A DNA stretch of 64,000 nt from Phymatolithon calcareum (Eukaryota; Rhodophyta; Florideophyceae; Hapalidiales), in assembly GCA_977006965.1 (NCBI GenBank), contig OZ345362.1, forward strand, positions 248,001 to 312,000. Direction: 5' to 3'. How positions within the stretch are numbered: the first letter of the stretch is position 1; each line of letters starts with the position of its first letter. Below are positions 21,435 to 33,321 of this stretch, one piece after another. The notes below the pieces were generated by a model that was not told the origin of the DNA, did no database searches, and was given only the letters and a program-made list of their open reading frames with translations. Made by a program: the position numbers and the translations under genes.

Positions 21435-23220
21435 ACATCGTGGATGAAAGCTCTCCTAGTCCCGCTGCACAAGAAAGGAGACCATAGCGATCCAAAAAAT
21501 TTCCGACCCATATCTTTACTGAGTCAGATCCGAAAGGTTGTCGAGTCAGCAATTGATACTATGCTCCGTCAAAGATACAAGAACCACAACATCCAGTTGG
21601 GATTCCAAAAAGGGAAGAGTACGGAGCTCGCAATCTTGAGGGCTCTGGAACTGCAAAAACTAGGACAGCGATGCATCGCAGTATTGGACCTGAAGGCAGC
21701 GTACGACACTGTGCCTAGAAAACACCTGCAAGAGGGAATGAGAGGGGTCCTACCGCAAGAGCTATGTGCGATGATCGAACCATTCTTGATTCCTTTCTGG
21801 GTATCCACGGTTGGAGACCCGCAGCAGAAGTGGTTCCTAATTGACAGAGGAGTACCTCAGGGGTCTCCACTGAGTCCAAGTTTGTACAACTAATTCGCGG
21901 AAAGAATAAGCAGAGTGCCACGAGAAGTCGCAGATGTAGCCGCAGACCTCTTTGCGGACGACGTTCTCCTATTGGCAAAGACACCAGCGGGACTACAGAG
22001 ACTGTTAAATATTGCATCGAAATGGGCAAGGGACAGGCAAATGGTTTGGAACACGAAAGCTGGGAAGAGCGACGTTCTTCTCTCGGACGACACAAGATCA
22101 CCCATTTTTGAGCTTGCAGGGAAAACGCTGGAAAAGGTCAAAGAAGTCCCATAACTTGGCATCTCACTCTGTAATGAGGGAGTCACCGACACAAAAATCC
22201 TTGAGCGCATCCGACACGCCAAGATCGCAGTATATCAACTGAGGTCGCTGGGTGTTTCGTTGCGGGCACTCAGCCCCTTGAAAGCAGTGAAGACATACAA
22301 GGCGTTGATACAACCAAGATGGGAGTATGCCATGCACCTGACTCAATGGACGCCGAGGGTCCAGACAGCTATCGCAGAAGTGGAGAAGACATTTTTCGCA
22401 CAAGTATTCGGTCCAATATCGAAAAACCGCTATATCAGACTTCGCCTTCTTTGTCGAATTCACAACGCCGAAAACAGGAGACTTGTTCTAGCACTCAGAA
22501 TGCTGGAACGAGCCAGATCAAAGAAAAGGAGCCTTCTGGCCGTCCCAATCGAGCAAAGAGATGTGGATGAATTGCAATGGGTTAGTCGAGACATATCGGC
22601 AATGACAGTACGAGCCATTCGAGACGCCACTGTCTTTCCTCAAGCAGGGAGTTTCAGCAAAATCGTTGCGAATCTTGCTCTTCAAAGACGAAGGAGACAT
22701 TTCGGAGTCCAACAGAAAGAGAAAAATTCCCTACGATCTGCCGGGGTCCAGCCCGAGCGATCATCAGACTCCCGAAAACACAACACCGCCAATTAGCGAT
22801 AAAGTCGGCATTCGGTCGGTTCCCCCCAATGAGCAAATCACTTCTCACAGACAAGTTTGGTGATACTGTACCAACCCTCATGAGCAACCTGGAAGAATAC
22901 CTTGGAAGATATGAACTGACCAAAGAGGAGATTAATATCACTGAAAATGCTCTAGACAAGCTACTCTTCTTCACTATCTTCTTTTACGACGACATGAAAT
23001 AGACAAGGCGTCATTTGAGGAAATTTAATCAATGGGCCCCAAGCTTTTCCCTTCCACCTTTTTTACGGGAGAGGGTTTTTGCACTAGGGCTACGACTTTA
23101 ACCCGGATTACAAGTACTTGAACAGATGATCGAAGCTACAACGTAGCTGCTGAAACGCATCTCCCTTGCAGTCAAATGAGTGTTACTGAGGGTGTTTAAT
23201 AAATTCAAAATTCAAAAAAA
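21435..23220 (+). mobile_element. LINE-A element nested in LINE-B, flanked by a 12-bp target-site duplication
   Basis: ACTCATTTCACG is found at 21423-21434 and at 23221-23232 after an A-rich tail. The insert has 1786 bp and the best preserved LINE-A polymerase here: VPLHKKGDHSDPKNFRPIS, VLDLKAAYDTVPR, DRGVPQGSPLSPS and FADDVLLLAK, then QPRWEYAMHLTQW and a 3' UTR ending TTTAATAAATTC. An early stop follows SLYN near 21892, and there are frame changes near 22154 and 22640. The 5' end is truncated within ORF2 before the RT fingers. The enzyme would copy RNA into DNA at a nicked target, but this copy is dead. Confidence 0.9.
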
Positions 23221-24485
23221 ACTCATTTCACGGTTATGAACGATATGAAAAGAACGCAGGAACAAGCAAGCGCGGTCTCCCCCAAGGATCCCCCATCAAC
23301 CCAACATTGTTTAACATCCTTTTGGACACCTTTGCAGAAAGGGTAACTGCTCTGAACTTCAACGATTCCAGTGCTAATCTTCGTTTAAATATGTTCGCGG
23401 ACGACGTCTCACTAATAGCAAGACAAGAAGTCTATTGATGAGAACGGAATCCGTGTCAGGCTTCTGGAGCGATTCATAAGTGCAAGCGCTAAGGTGCGAC
23501 TCATGGGCTCCCTAGGCATGACAAGGAGAGGGTACAGCACTGAAAAGAGCATCAGGCTCTTTAAATCCTTTATCAGGCCAATGTATGAGTACGCTGCACA
23601 CATAACACCTGATACAATCCGCTTATCGACAGCAGAAGTGCAAATACAGAAGGACATGGCAACGATTCTGTTCGGCAAATGGGCAGAGCGGCATTGGAGA
23701 AGACTAATGAAGCTTTGCCAAATAGAGCCGTGGAAGTTCCGCCGAGAGCACCTACACTCAAAATTAAGACGAAGATTGGGCAAGGTAGTAGAAGAGACCG
23801 ATTATGCCGAGGCAGAGCTCTAACTCGAAATACAGGACTGCATCCGAGAAGTGAACACAGCAGTTGACCCTCAAGGTAAGCCTAGCCTCCGACGAGTCTG
23901 GGAGAAAAAAGAAGAACGCCGCGCAAGAAAAAAAACGTTTTCCAAGAAGGGTCTTCCACAACAAGCAATGAGGATGAAAGAAGCAGACACAGAATTCGTT
24001 GCGCAAGATGGAGTTTAGGTCACTTCCCTAGGAACCCAACGAAAGCTGATTGAAGAAATGTGTAGTCAAGAAGCATGGGCAATTGTTACGCTCAGCGGAA
24101 CCCTGAAGAAGCCTATATGGACTCTACAGAAGGGAATGAAGTGGCGCAAGCCATTGACGTGATATTATGCAATTCTGAATATGAATGAGTGAATGAATGC
24201 TTTATTCCCTAAGAGGCTAGCAAGACATGGTTCTATTATTACCTCTACATAGATTACACACACTCTTCTTCTCTGCCTACCACTCGTCATCAGACGATTC
24301 CACCCGAAGCAAATGCGGTGGTGCCATGTTACGCGAGTCCACGTGGACGACAAGAATGTTGGACTCCTTTAATTCCGAATAAGGTAACTGACAACTATCG
24401 ATGCTAGTATAATGCGATTAAAAAGGTGCTGACTTTCCTCAAGTTGGGACACATGGTACCTTCTAAATAAATCCTCTAAGTTACG
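23221..24485 (+). mobile_element. LINE-B copy 1, 3' part
   Basis: Continues the element broken at 21434. It reads GLPQGSPINPTLFNILLDTF and FADDVSLIARQE for the catalytic palm, followed by (S)IRLFKSFIRPMYEYAAHITPD, KDMATILFGKWAERHWRRL and KLRRRLGKVVEETD. A basic C-terminal region runs to about 24130 and a 3' UTR to about 24485. It has frame breaks, for example a stop at 23438. A LINE-C tail is inserted in the 3' UTR at 24181. Confidence 0.75.
24181..24377 (-). mobile_element. LINE-C 3' tail inserted in LINE-B, minus strand
   Basis: Comparison with LINE-B copy 2 (28090-28120) shows about 200 bp extra here. On the minus strand the insert ends in GCTAGCCTCTTAGGGAATAAAG followed by CATTCATTCACTC, the same 3' end as the insertion at 28166-28471 apart from the simple repeat. 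Short flanking repeats TTCTGAAT and TTCCGAAT look like a decayed target duplication. Confidence 0.7.
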
Positions 24486-26639
24486 ACTCACTATTACAAT
24501 TGCTGGAAGACAAAATAAATGAGGTCCTGAGCGATCAAAGAATGATATCTTAAAAATTCGTTCTGAGGAGAGACTTTTGGAGCTTTTAAAGATAATCTTA
24601 CGTTATCTCCCCAGAGGCACAGAATTGATCTCTCGTCCAATTTTGATTACCCCCGGCAAGAGTTCCGCACCGTTAAACTTGAGCGGTAATCTGAAAAATG
24701 GTCTTGACTATTCACAAAAAGACAGATGTTGCCTGTTTTTGGAAAATTTCACTGGGCCAATGACACCGGCGGTGTCGGAGGAATCCTTGAGGAGACACAG
24801 TTCGCAGGTGGTACTCGTTGACAGCGATCGGGATGACATGGGCATCGAGGTGACGCCCGAAACGAATTGTTGGGCAGGCACAACGACTAGTGCGGGAACC
24901 AAACGCGACGAAAAAACGACGAAGGAACATCTGCCAATAATATATAGATAAAAGCATTAGCGTACGTGTTATTAGCTGCTTGAGTTCAAGAAGAAGAAGA
25001 AGAAGAAGTAAGACAATTTTTAAAAGATACCATCGCATCTGCAGACTCTTGGCGAAACTTTGCAAAGGCCATACGGCAATGGACAGGGTCTACGTTTGCA
25101 TGGTCGGGTGCAAATAGACCTGGTAGAATACAAAAAACCTACCCCTGACCCATAATTGAGCCTCGAGGGGAAAAATTTCCACTGTACTAGGTCGCGAATA
25201 GCCAACGGGAAGTCGGGCGGATTATTTCATGTTTGGGCCGCAGCCTTGGCCGTTTGAGACATGACAAGGATTCTTCAAGTGCTCTTCTTGTGTAGGCAGT
25301 CGGCCTGTCTTGAAATCTTCGACAGCTTGAATTCAACTTGTGGGTGACCAACTCAACTGAGTTTTATCCTCCTCTGTGCGAGCGATGGAGAGGCAGTACA
25401 AAAACTCACAAGCAAAAGTCAAGCAACTGAGAGACAATTCGTCTCTGACGATTAGAACGTACGTGCTAAGCCGAGCTGAAATTAAAATACTAGCACTCTC
25501 TTCTGCATATTACACTTATGGGCCTTCTTCGTCCCGCATGGGACGTACAGGAGGCAGGAAAGGCGCCAAGGGTTTGGCTTCTCAACTCCAATCCGCATTG
25601 CGACATGTAGCGTGCCCCACGGTACCGAACAAATAGCTCCTAATGGTGCAAAGTATAGAACGGAATGGAGAGAACTTTGACCTTCTAAGAGCCGCTAACC
25701 TCACTTGGGGGCCATGTATAATACAATACAATCGGCCAACGTTTCTTTATTCCAGAAAGGTCGCTCACGCAAAAGGTGAGCATCTGAAGTTGCTGAAAAA
25801 CGATTATCATTGCTCAGAAATTCAAGAGGGGTCTCTCACGGTATAGATACTCTACTCGGCCAATAAACTTGCTTCTGGACGCGGCACGTTAACCACAGCG
25901 CGGCGATAGAGGCTCAACGTATTCGATAGAGCTGAAAATCCATATCTTTCCTAATTGTCTTGATAACCACCGACATTGAGTTTATCAATCAGTTGGGGAC
26001 CGACAGTCTAATGGATGTACCCTTGCCGGCTAGCAATATTGACGGACTGTACGCCAAAAGAGTCTACTGGCGTGGTTTACAAACGATGTGAAACGCATTG
26101 TGTCGCGCACTGCCACTACGGATACCTTGCGAGAATGTAGCTAGACAGTCAGAGGTATATGGAGTGATGTAGAGACTACTTAAGCGGTGATCGAAGTCTT
26201 TCTCGAGGAAGTCACCACTATCAACTTTACCAACCACAACCTAACCCCCAAGGATATCGAAAGATAAACTTACTCTTCCGACCAAAGACAGCAACGCATT
26301 CACACTGCCTAGAAACCGTCCATTGCGTACCATTGGACGGGACCATTTCTGCCGTCACTACATACTTACGGAGTTTCTGACCAAGCAGAGTTGGCGCACC
26401 TTGCCGAAGTCAATACATCGCATCGGAGTTTTTGACCAAGCGAGCTGTAAGATATCTTGCGGAAAGCACTACATCCCTCCTGGAGTTTTTGCCTAGACAA
26501 GTTGTATGGACGTCCGGCATCTGCCGTTGTCTCATTAGGGATCTGAACACGTTGTTCGGTTCCTGGATACTCACGACAATATGAATCGTACGGCATTGAA
26601 TACAACTGTATCCATTGTGAAAAACTGTCATCAAAGGGG
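24486..26639. other. Gene-poor stretch with a GAA microsatellite
   Basis: A (GAA)n run lies near 24986-25007. Frames such as 24577-24951, 25376-25636 and 25643-25846 on the plus strand resemble no family I know. Two minus-strand frames at 26713-26366 are similarly unconvincing. Confidence 0.3.
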
Positions 26640-26802
26640 TGCAGCAGGCGTAATACAAAGAAGGAACACGAAAGCCTTACTCGACTTGAATTCAGCATAC
26701 GACAGAGTCCCAAGAGAGGAGCAAATGAGAGAAATCGATCTCAGACTATCAGCAAATGTTTCAACACTAGCCTCCCTCTCTCTGCGGAGGACTCATTTCA
26801 TT

Positions 26803-26979
26803 TTTTTGATTTTTGAATTTATTAAACGCCCTCAGTGACACTCATGGCAGTGCAAGGGAGATGCGTTTCAGTAGCTACGCTGTAGCTTCGATCATCTATT
26901 CAAGTTCGTGTAACCCGAGTTAAAGTCGTAGCCCTAGCTGCAAAAACCCTCTCCCGTAAAAAAGGTGAAAGGAAAATCG
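26803..26979 (-). mobile_element. Extremely 5'-truncated LINE-A tail in LINE-B copy 2
   Basis: The reverse complement of this 177-bp insert matches the last 175 bp of LINE-A at 23045-23220 at close to 90 percent by eye, including the terminal TTTAATAAATTCAAAA. ACTCATTTCATT is duplicated at 26791-26802 and 26980-26991. The insert is therefore a real target-primed event, in the opposite orientation to the one in copy 1. Confidence 0.88.
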
Positions 26980-28165
26980 ACTCATTTCATTGTTATAAAC
27001 GATACGAGGAGAACAAAAGGAACACGCGAGCATGGAGTCCCCCAAGGATTCCCCATCATCCGAACACGGTTGAAAATCTTTATGGATTCCCTAGCAGAAA
27101 AGGGAACCGCTCTGAACTTCAAGGATTCTAGTGTGAATCTTCGTTTATGTTCGCGGACGAATATCAATGGAAAGGGTTGAAGACGAGCTTCAAGAGATGC
27201 TTAATGAAGGCACTGAATGAGCATGTATGTTTCGAGTGACATGGTCGATTCGAAGGTTCTCAGTCATACTTCCCAGGAAGAGAACAAAAAGAGTGCTTCT
27301 GCTGGCGAACAAGTCCAAAACCACAGCAGAATAACTCGGCACGACTATTGATGAGAACGGAGTCCGTGACGACAGGCTTCTGGAGCGATTGAAAGCAGAA
27401 GTGCCATTCAACTAATGAGCACTTTAGGAAATGACAAGGAGAGGTTACAGCACTGAAAAGGACATCAGGCTCGTCGAAACTGTTATCAGGAGGATATTTG
27501 CTGATTTATTTTAAAAGCTCCCAATGCCTCTCTTCAAGAGTAACAGGCCAGTGTATGCGTACGCTGCACACATAGCACCAGCAGCAGTGCAAATACAGAA
27601 GGACATGGCAACCACACTGTTCAAAAGTCGGAAGCGCGGCACTGGACAAGACTAATGAAGCTTTGCCAAATAAGACCATGGGAGTTCCCCCGATAGCACC
27701 TGCACTCAAAGATAAGACGTAGAAGAGACCGATGATGCCGGGCAGATCTCGGACTCGAAACACTTGACTGCATTCGAGAAGTGAACTCAGCAGGTGACCC
27801 TCAGTATGAAACTAGCCTCCGACGAGTCTGGGAGAAACAAGAAGAACGCCGTGCAAGAAAAATAACATTTTCCAAGAAGGGTCTTCCACACCAGGCAATG
27901 AGGATAAAAGAAGCAGAAACAGAATTCATTGCGTAAGATGGAGTTTAAATCACTTCCTTAGGAACCCAACGAAGCTGATTGAAGAAGTTTGTAGTCCAGG
28001 AGCTTGGGAAATTGATACACTCAATAAAACCCTGAAGAAGCCTACATTGACCCCTATCGAAGAGAATGAAGTGACGCAAGCCACTGACGTGATATTATGC
28101 ATATCTGAATAAGGTAATTGACAGCAATCAATGACAGGATAATGCGATTAGATAGGTACCGACTT

Positions 28166-28471
28166 AGATCTTGGTCTTTCAATTCGAACGATCATGGAGC
28201 CGCCCTGTCGCTGCAGACGTCCTCTCCACCAAGGAGAGCTGCAGGCGGAGAAGACGCCAAGAAGCGTTCTCAAGCCATGCACTCACTCGTCCGCAGGATA
28301 CTGCTACAATGCGTACCCAGAACATATGCTTCTCTCCTTGGCGATATCCCAAACCAAAGTATCGAATCGTCCATAAAAGACGCTTCCGACCACAGCAAAT
28401 AGAGTCGCATGAAGCCTTCTAGACGTGCTAGCCTCTTAGGGGAATAAAGAATCCTCATCATCATCATCATC
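28166..28471 (+). mobile_element. 5'-truncated LINE-C insertion with 12-bp target-site duplication and (ATC)n tail
   Basis: AGGTACCGACTT occurs at 28154-28165 and at 28472-28483. The 306-bp insert encodes the last residues of LINE-C (ILLQCVPRT...) and ends GCTAGCCTCTTAGGGGAATAAAG followed by five or more ATC units. A simple-repeat 3' end instead of poly(A) marks a different retrotransposon clade from LINE-A. Confidence 0.88.
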
Positions 28472-28530
28472 AGGTACCGACTTTCCTCCAGATTGGACAC
28501 ATAGTATCTTTTCACTAAATCCTTTCAATT

Positions 28531-30182
28531 GCGAACAGTATGTGAAAAATACAGAAAGCATAAATTGCAAGATCAGAAAACAGGATAGTACGATGCAACA
28601 TGGATTTACATACGCCGACCAAACAGGACGCCAACGAGATAATGCGCTCCCTGATATATTACAAGGTGCACCCCTTTTCTTTGTTTTAGAGAAAATGTTT
28701 CATATACTCACCAAACCTTTGGAATTATTTATTTATTTTTATTCTTTTCTCGAAAAGTGTCGAGAATAAATAATTTATTGTTGAACGAAGAAGCAATAAA
28801 TTATTGTATTCAAGTTCAGTGAGGTATAAATAACTGGTTATTCCCCAAATTATTGGATCCTTCTTGCTACTTTCTGTCGCGATAGAATAACCGGATCGAA
28901 AAAATGAGGAGTCCGATACAATAATTGTCGCAACCACGACGATCTCAATAAACACAATAAATATGCGAGACTCAGGAATAAATTATTGGAACAATAATTT
29001 AAATAATTACAATAGCAATTATTTTTTCCAATGCTTTGATACTCACCAAGTTTGTCGCATTTACTAAGATACTCACTTTGCATAGGAGCAATTATGATCA
29101 ACAGTTTTGCTGACAGGCCGCTAGCTCTGGTCCTTCGTATTGGTTCCATGGCAACAGTCTGCCCACACGTGTAGCACCGTATTATAGTAACTGTAATTCG
29201 TCTCAATTAACAGCGTGAAAAAAACAACCATAGTGGTGACTGTCAGCGCGAGTCTTCCAATATGTGTATCGGTCCGATCCAGCGCCGGATGCAAGTTGAG
29301 GTGTGTCTCCTGTGCGCACTGATAAGTTTGAAATTAGATTTATTCTTCTTCACTATTTGTTTCCGGGTTATATGTTCTTGTCTTCCTTTCCTGTATCTGC
29401 TCTTACGCGCCTACTTACACCAGTTTGTCCACACCATCTTATCAATCAGCGATATCGTCTTCCCATGCAGGTGGCACTCGGCGTAATGATTTCACTGCCA
29501 CCACCGCTAGAATGTTTCGGTTAAGTTTGTTTCCTCGTGTGAAATATTTCTTTGCCTCTTGAACGTCGTAACATTACAACAGGCGACCATTTTAATGACC
29601 GTTTGCAGTGCCAAACATCTTTTTCGAAGTTGTGTTTGACGCCAGGGGGCAGATCTACCTTGGTCACCACACGCACCCTCGCTTTCGTCAACCAATTAGA
29701 AAGAAGCTCTACTCCAAAACATGAATGTACAGTTTGCGAGCGACGCTACAGATGTCTCCCCTTTTTAGACGAAAGCAGCTCGAACGTCCGCTCCAGCTAT
29801 GTACGCACCGAGGAAAGGCTATCCACTTGCTGCTGCTCTGATCAGAAAAACAGGCCTTACAGATATCTGCTACTCAAAATGGAGCTCGCTTGACCTTCGC
29901 TCCACCTGTAGCTTCTGCCACAAAGAGGTTCTTTGAAGGAATTAATAGAGCCCCGGAGGCCCAATAAGTCTACCAATTTGCAAAAAAATTCTAGATTTTT
30001 CTCCCACAGAGTATAAAACTGCTCCTGTATTGTAGGATTCTTTGGACTTCCGACCCCTGCATGATAGGGAGCGATTTGCTAAGGTACGGAACCCTACATT
30101 AGGGACGTCCTGTAGGGGGCATAGGGAAATACGATGCCCTTAATTTCACTACATTTTTGAGGGGTCGGTACTAAAAGAATGA
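28531..30182. other. AT-rich gene-poor stretch
   Basis: Hairpin-forming AATAAATAATTTATT lies near 28765. A segment at 29034-29110 (ATACTCACCAAGTTTGTCGC and ATACTCACTTTGCATAGGAG) is related to the end of the small element at 30183-30351. No gene is recognised. Confidence 0.35.
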
Positions 30183-30351
30183 GCATATCATAGCTGCACG
30201 TGTGCAAAGTGAGTATATTGGGAAATAGAGGAAATTACTAAAGGAGGAACTTACTTATATACTCACCAAGTTTGCCGTATTTACTTATTTCCAAGCAAAA
30301 GGTTTATTTACGAATATACTCACTTTGCACAGGTGCACTTATGATATGTCC
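30183..30351. mobile_element. Small hairpin element with inverted repeats of about 33 bp
   Basis: GCATATCATAGCTGCACGTG followed by TGCAAAGTGAGTATAT at the left pairs with ATATACTCACTTTGCACAGG and TGCACTTATGATATG at the right. The interior contains ACTCACCAAGTTTGCCGTAT. A partial relative is at 29034-29110. The size and ends are those of a MITE; no target duplication was established. Confidence 0.5.
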
Positions 30352-30489
30352 GCTACGTGGGCTAGGGACCGCCCTCTTCTTGCCGGGCCAAAAAACTAGA
30401 AATTTATTAATGAGTATATAAGTTTTATTCTCTTACTAAAATGACCAAGAGGCACCTGTGCTATTACCCCACGTGCCCAATGCGGACCC

Positions 30490-31395
30490 TCACAGAGCAA
30501 GAGGAAACAAGATTGCAAAGCCCCGTCGACGCAATCCAGGAAACTTTCCCCAAGAACACGAAGTAGAAACGTAGGAAACGCTATTTAGCGCTATGACACG
30601 CTTCTTAGCTGCTAAATAGACAACGAGAGCTTGAAGTAAACTCCCATTCATTAATCCATACACTTTGGCGACGAATAAAGTGGTGCATATCAAGAGAAGA
30701 GCGGTCTGTCGAGAATCGTGTCACCAGTTTAAACGTCGAAAGAATGTCCTTTAGGAAGTCGAACAAACGTTTTTCGCTTCCATAGAATGCGCCTTGCAAA
30801 ACTGAGTTGTATGCGGCAAGGTTGTCCAAGTAAGAGAGATCATCCACATTGCCCTTCGCATCTCAGATGATGCTGCTCTGGACGTGCGCACAATTGCAAT
30901 CCTCTTCCCCTCGGAGTTTTCACAAGCTTCTAGAGCTCCTCGAAAACGCTTACGTGTTTGTACAGTCCGGCCGTAACAGTGCCCATCTTTTGACATTGCT
31001 TTACTCCCTTGCCAACAAGGCTTTCTTCATTTAGAACATCCGCTAAAGACCATGCAGTCAGTTTCGATTTCAACGCCTGCCTCGCAGGACTAAGGTTCTC
31101 CGTCTCTTTCCATAATTGTGTTCACGTATCACAGGCAGGAGCGGAGGTCGTCCAAAACCGAGGTCGAGGGAACAGTACTGGTCACCTCGTTGAGATTCGT
31201 GCCGAGGCAGAGAATCTCCGTACGCGCAACGCCCCTTCGATTGGGATGATAGAACAACGTTACATCCACTGTTTTCTTTGCCTCCATTACCCGCGCACCG
31301 AGAAAAGCTAAGCGTCGGAGAGCCAAGCCCACACTTAAAACGTCATTTTCGAGTTCTACTATGTTGTTAGGATCCTCTTTGACGATATCTCTCAC
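30490..31395 (-). pseudogene. Decayed minus-strand gene of unknown family
   Basis: Frames follow each other on the minus strand: 31395-31129 (contains DPNNIVELENDVLSVGLALR and GARVMEAKK), 30996-30751, 30847-30605 (contains KRLFDFLKDILSTFKLVTRF) and 30693-30490. The composition is protein-like and the pieces are in the same direction, as expected of a gene broken by frameshifts. No family is recognised. It ends next to the tandem array at 31427. Confidence 0.3.
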
Positions 31396-31426
31396 CTTCC
31401 TGATGCCCGACGTGAGCTTCGTTTAA

Positions 31427-32755
31427 ATCGAGCTCTCCGAAGGCGGCCTCCAACATCAAATTGCCAAGTCATCGAATATCTGTGCAGGTGGAATATTATG
31501 ATTACGCTATTGCTCGAGCCAAGCTCCTCGTTTAAATCGAACGCTCTAGAGAGGGCAACCAACAGCAATTTGCCAAGTCATGGAATCCGTGTGCCGTCCA
31601 AAGCTTACGTTTATTGTACTGTTCTGGGGTAGCCCATTGGTTAAATCGAGCACTACATACATGAGCTCCAACAAAAAGATGCAATGTCATGATACCCAAC
31701 GGCGCGAGAATCATAAGATACTGTTTCAGACCGGAGCTTCGGTTAAATTGAGCTCTCTGAAGACGTCCTCCAACAACAAGATGCTAAGTCATCGAATCCC
31801 TGTCCAGGTGAAACATTACGATTTGGTTATTTTTGGAGCCAAAATCTTTGGTTAAATCGAACTCTCCGAAGACGGCCTCCAGCATTGATTTGCCAAGTCC
31901 TCTGATCTCTGCGTAGGTGGAACATTATGACTACCTTTTTGCTCGAACAAAATTCGCTTCATTGACCGACAAGTGGGTTAAGATGTCCAGCTAACACTAC
32001 GAAAAAACCCGAGACGCAAGTACAGAAACTGCTTGTGGCGCGATAAGACAGCATTCGCTGCTAAGTATCAGAATTTGATTTTACATATAGCAGCGACTAC
32101 CGCGCTACACGCTATTCCTGCCACTTTCGTTTTTGCAACCTTTGGTCGCATTCGTCCCGTGAAAAAGGCATTGATTCAAGGATATATGGCTGTTGAAAAT
32201 ATTTGCAGTGCAAAACGAGGGCAATATAACTCGTGTTACAATCAAAGGTGTCTAGCTATAGCAGGATGTTTTGATGCGGAACATCAACAACATTTTTGAG
32301 GCGAAGCGATACCAAAAGGACAAACGGAGATGCTTCTTGCGATTAGGACGAAAAGAAGAGAGAGTAGCGCACGAAGAAATATACGGGCACGACTTATCCA
32401 GGGAAAAGGGCATCTGGTCTTTTATAGGTCGTGATCTATCAGAGCAAGGCATTCTCAGAAGCTTCGGTAAATTCGAGCTCTCCGAAGAGGGCCTCCAACA
32501 AGAAATTGCCAAGTCATCGAATATCTGTGCAGGTGGAACATTATGATTACGTTATTCGTCGATCAAAGATCCTCGTTAAAATCGAACGCTGCAGAGAGGG
32601 CAACCAACAAGAACTTGCCAAGTCATAGAGTTCCTGTGCCGTCCAAAGCTTACGTTTTTCGTACTGTTCTGGGGAAGCCAATAGGATAAATCGAGCTCTC
32701 CATACAAGAGCTCCAACCAAAAGTTGGCAAGTCATCGAACTCGCAGTGCGCGGAA
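31427..32755 (+). repeat. Higher-order tandem array, about 108-bp unit with TTAAATCGAGCTCTCC core
   Basis: Units start near 31427, 31530, 31639, 31740, 31850, 32464, 32572 and 32683. Each has TTAAATCGAGCTCTCC (or a variant), a CAACAA(A)TTGCCAAGTCAT block and a spacer. Three unit types recur in order: 31427, 31530 and 31639 resemble 32464, 32572 and 32683, so a block of about 1.04 kb was duplicated. About 500 bp between 31960 and 32464 is not array. A lone unit of the third type lies at 42733-42795, beyond the helicase region. Confidence 0.8.
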
Positions 32756-32849
32756 ATTTTTGAAAAGTGTATTTTTGTTTTGGCCGACGGAGCTGTCCGA
32801 CGATTCGAGCTTTTCACATGTCATTACAGTATGGCTGTTGTATCTTGTT

Positions 32850-33311
32850 TTAATTCGCAACTACCACCGTCTCTAAAGCTTCGTCACCGCCTCTGTTATT
32901 GTCTACCATCGCCTTTAAAATCGGGCAACGGAAGCGCTTCGAACCTGTCCGCAAGTCAAGTTTCGCAAAAGACAAAACTCTCAAGTCATTGAGCATCGTT
33001 GGGTTTTCTGTTCTAACCTCATACGTCATCACCATTTGGCTTCTGCTTGCTGTTTTCCATCCATCGCTGTTTATGAGCTTGAGCAAAACGTACTTCATTT
33101 TGACGTCACCTGCAAGGAATGAGTTAAGACACGTTTTCAATTTACGTGACCGCCGCCAAGATCTCACTGCCAGAGTGCCGCTGTTGTGAAATAGCCCCGA
33201 GTGTGGTTGAGCAGGCCTTGTCTTAAGGATCTCCTGTTCTTCCGAGGTCTCGTAGCAAATTTCAATTTGGCGAAATTCAGGGATCTTGTTTGCACTCAGA
33301 GAATTACTCAT
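32850..33311 (-). CDS. Possible 153-aa hypothetical protein, divergent from the helicase
   Basis: An ATG at 33311 opens a frame to 32850. The middle reads AGDVKMKYVLLKLINSDGW and has a protein-like look, but no family is recognised. Its start is only 10 bp from the helicase ATG, on the other strand, so the two would need overlapping promoters. It may be spurious. Confidence 0.25.
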   Translation of the reverse strand: MSNSLSANKIPEFRQIEICYETSEEQEILKTRPAQPHSGLFHNSGTLAVRSWRRSRKLKTCLNSFLAGDVKMKYVLLKLINSDGWKTASRSQMVMTYEVRTENPTMLNDLRVLSFAKLDLRTGSKRFRCPILKAMVDNNRGGDEALETVVVAN

Positions 33312-33321
33312 TCCGAACAAT

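Larger units (their letters stand above)
26640..28530 (+). mobile_element. LINE-B copy 2
   Basis: Starts with the palm segment KALLDLNSAYDRVPREE and continues after a nested insertion (26803-26979) with HGVPQGFPI and a decayed palm. The thumb and C-terminal part follow with many frame changes (27400-28060), and the 3' UTR reaches about 28530, interrupted by a second insertion at 28166-28471. It aligns with copy 1 along its whole length. It is more decayed than copy 1: the FADD box is not readable in frame. Confidence 0.7.

Noticed and set aside
33286-33321. Upstream extension of the helicase frame to 33286
   Set aside because: That position is a TTG codon; the first ATG is at 33322 and begins a basic NLS-like segment.
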